NCBI GenBank assembly: GCA_002309635.1
Contig: DBXO01000033.1
Coordinates: 1 to 13,815, forward strand
Source: Ruminococcus flavefaciens
Lineage (GTDB): Bacteria > Bacillota > Clostridia > Oscillospirales > Ruminococcaceae
Reading direction: 5' to 3'
Length of the DNA: 13,815 nucleotides
In this document: one piece after another, positions 12,885-13,815 of the stretch
How the letters are laid out: the number at the start of each line of letters is the position of its first letter
Numbering within the stretch: the stretch's first letter is position 1
Program-made: the position numbers and the translations under genes
The notes under the pieces: generated by a model
Database searches by the model: none
Seen by the model: only the letters and a program-made list of their open reading frames with translations
Told to the model about the DNA's origin: nothing

Positions 12885-13815
12885 TCTTTCCTCCGAACAG
12901 TCTGCTGAAGAAGCCGCGCTTTTTCTTCTTCTCAGGTTCAGCTTCGGGCTCTTCCTCTGCTTCTTCCTCGTCCGGAGCTTCCTCATCAGCAGAGCCGTCT
13001 TCAGCTTCCTCGCCGTCAGACTCTTCTTCCTCTGTCATATAGCTGTATTCAGCTTCTTCCTGTTCCTCTTCATCGTCAGTATCTTCTTCAGCGTATACCT
13101 GCTCTGTTTCAGCCTCATAGTCTGTATCATCATCTTCAGCGGGAGCTTCTTCGCTCTCAGCCTCTGCCTCGTCCTCAGTCTCCTCGTCATCTTCATCATA
13201 AGGTATGAACGCGCCGTACTCGTTGTAGTAGCCCTTTACACCGTCCACCTCGACTGTATCCTCGTCCTCGGTATCCTCGTTGTATTCCTCTGTCTCAGTC
13301 TCTTCTTCCTCTTCGTCCTCCTCGGGCTCCTCGGAGAATGTAAAGAGAGCGTCAACGAACATATTGCTGTCAAAGGGCTGTAGATCATCGATCTTTTCGC
13401 CTACGCCTATGAGCTTTACAGGGATACCCAGTTCATTCTTTATGGAAATAACGATACCGCCCTTTGCAGTACCGTCAAGCTTTGTGAGGACTATACCCGT
13501 GATGGGAGCAGTCTCACTGAAAAGCTTTGCCTGATTCACGGCGTTCTGTCCCGTTGTAGCGTCAAGCACGAGAAGTATCTCACGCGAGCACTCGCCTGCC
13601 TTGGTATCGATTATACGGTTTATCTTCTTGAGCTCCTCCATGAGGTTCTTCTTGTTATGCAGACGTCCCGCGGTGTCGATAACAACTACATCGCAGCCTC
13701 TTGCCTTTGCGGCTTCGAGAGCGTCGTAAACAACAGCTCCCGGATCTGAGCCCTCAGCATGCTTTACGATATCAACTCCCGCACGCTGGGTCCATACCTC
13801 CAGCTGATCTATAGC
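12874..13815 (-). CDS. ftsY: Signal recognition particle receptor FtsY, C-terminal 313 residues (partial)
   Basis: The frame is open at the right edge, so the start, any N-terminal domain and the P-loop G1 motif are not visible. Visible SRP GTPase motifs are AIDQLEVWTQRAGV, VVVIDTAGRLHNKKNLMEEL (G3), LTKLDGTAKGG (G4 and closing loop) and GVGEKIDDLQPFD (G5). FtsY docks SRP-ribosome complexes at the membrane and hydrolyses GTP with Ffh. Classical FtsY ends just after this G domain, at about the DALF in FVDALFTFSEE. Here the frame continues for about 155 more residues: about 137 strongly acidic residues (76 are D or E by my count), one less acidic island (GVKGYYNEYGAFIPYD), then KKKKRGFFSRLFGGKNDD before TAA at 12874. 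The tail overlaps the start of rdgB. Identity is certain; the tail is a separate finding. Confidence 0.97.
   Translation of the reverse strand, partial: AIDQLEVWTQRAGVDIVKHAEGSDPGAVVYDALEAAKARGCDVVVIDTAGRLHNKKNLMEELKKINRIIDTKAGECSREILLVLDATTGQNAVNQAKLFSETAPITGIVLTKLDGTAKGGIVISIKNELGIPVKLIGVGEKIDDLQPFDSNMFVDALFTFSEEPEEDEEEEETETEEYNEDTEDEDTVEVDGVKGYYNEYGAFIPYDEDDEETEDEAEAESEEAPAEDDDTDYEAETEQVYAEEDTDDEEEQEEAEYSYMTEEEESDGEEAEDGSADEEAPDEEEAEEEPEAEPEKKKKRGFFSRLFGGKNDD
12877..13341 (-). other. FtsY acidic C-terminal extension and basic amphipathic end
   Basis: This is the part of ftsY encoding the extension after the G domain. It is low-complexity (Glu/Asp/Ser/Ala/Thr, GAG and GAA codons), contains a single lysine before the end, and finishes with four lysines, an arginine and a hydrophobic-basic stretch (GFFSRLFGGK; codons 12886-12915). 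The composition resembles the A domain of FtsY, which in E. coli and others lies N-terminal and begins with a similar amphipathic membrane-binding segment. It is in the same frame as the G domain with no frameshift. Confidence 0.85.

Noticed and set aside
12890..12986. N-terminal extension of RdgB rich in lysine and arginine
   Set aside because: It is the ftsY acidic tail read in another frame. The ATGs at 12881 and 12884 have a GGAGG site and match the normal RdgB start.
12586..13383. A 265-codon plus-strand frame that looks like a polytopic membrane protein
   Set aside because: It is antisense to the acidic tail of FtsY and to rdgB. GAG, GAA and GAT read in reverse give CTC, TTC and ATC, which creates hydrophobic pseudo-helices. 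There is no ribosome binding site and rdgB and ftsY are both well supported.
13280..13534. Plus-strand frame with a poly-serine run
   Set aside because: It is a shadow of the glutamate-rich part of ftsY in another frame (GAA/GAG antisense as TCC/TCT), with no independent support.

Overview
The window looks like a chromosomal housekeeping region of a low-to-moderate GC Clostridia, most likely a Ruminococcus-like member of the Oscillospiraceae. This rests on the gene families (an ANTAR regulator, a CD1247-type zinc-ribbon protein beside efp, fused NadD-YqeK, a LeuRS with a KMGKR signature) and on strong AGGAGG-type ribosome binding sites; it is an inference from recognition, not from a search. 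I see no insertion sequence, phage, CRISPR, tRNA or rRNA. All genes lie on the minus strand except the end of one plus-strand gene at the left edge.

Reading in the direction of transcription (right to left), the first block runs from about 13815 to 5406 and looks like one long transcription unit with gaps of 0-24 nt: ftsY (5' end outside the window), rdgB, yhbY, a cysteine-rich flavodoxin-fold reductase, a nadD-yqeK fusion, an LCP-family cell-wall ligase, rsfS, a small membrane protein and leuS. It combines membrane targeting of ribosomes, nucleotide clean-up, ribosome assembly and silencing, NAD synthesis, Ap4A hydrolysis, envelope assembly and leucine charging.

The second block (5378 to 2927) starts with a strong promoter and a structured leader for rpsU (57 aa), which ends in a good terminator. 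It continues with yqeG, aroQ and an M24 Xaa-Pro-type peptidase. The third block has its own promoter (TTGCAA-17-TGGTATAAT) and holds efp and a CD1247-type zinc-ribbon protein, closed by a terminator at 1713-1739. The fourth block is an ECF sigma factor, its ZAS-type anti-sigma factor and a small membrane protein, preceded by a TGTAAC element that may be autoregulatory. It ends at a bidirectional terminator (202-226) shared with a convergent plus-strand gene, whose C-terminal ANTAR RNA-binding domain is all that is visible.

The most unusual observations are: (1) FtsY carries a long, extremely acidic C-terminal extension ending in a basic amphipathic KKKKRGFFSRLFGGK segment, which resembles the N-terminal acidic domain and membrane anchor of classical FtsY relocated to the other end; (2) the NadD-YqeK fusion preserves, in frame at the junction, a Shine-Dalgarno and TTG start, next to a serine codon one substitution away from a stop; (3) LeuRS has non-canonical signatures in both the synthetic (KMGKR) and editing (TTCIET) sites; (4) the ECF promoter geometry argues for a start codon 18 nt downstream of the longest frame. 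No clear novel multi-gene system (defence, secretion or similar) is visible.
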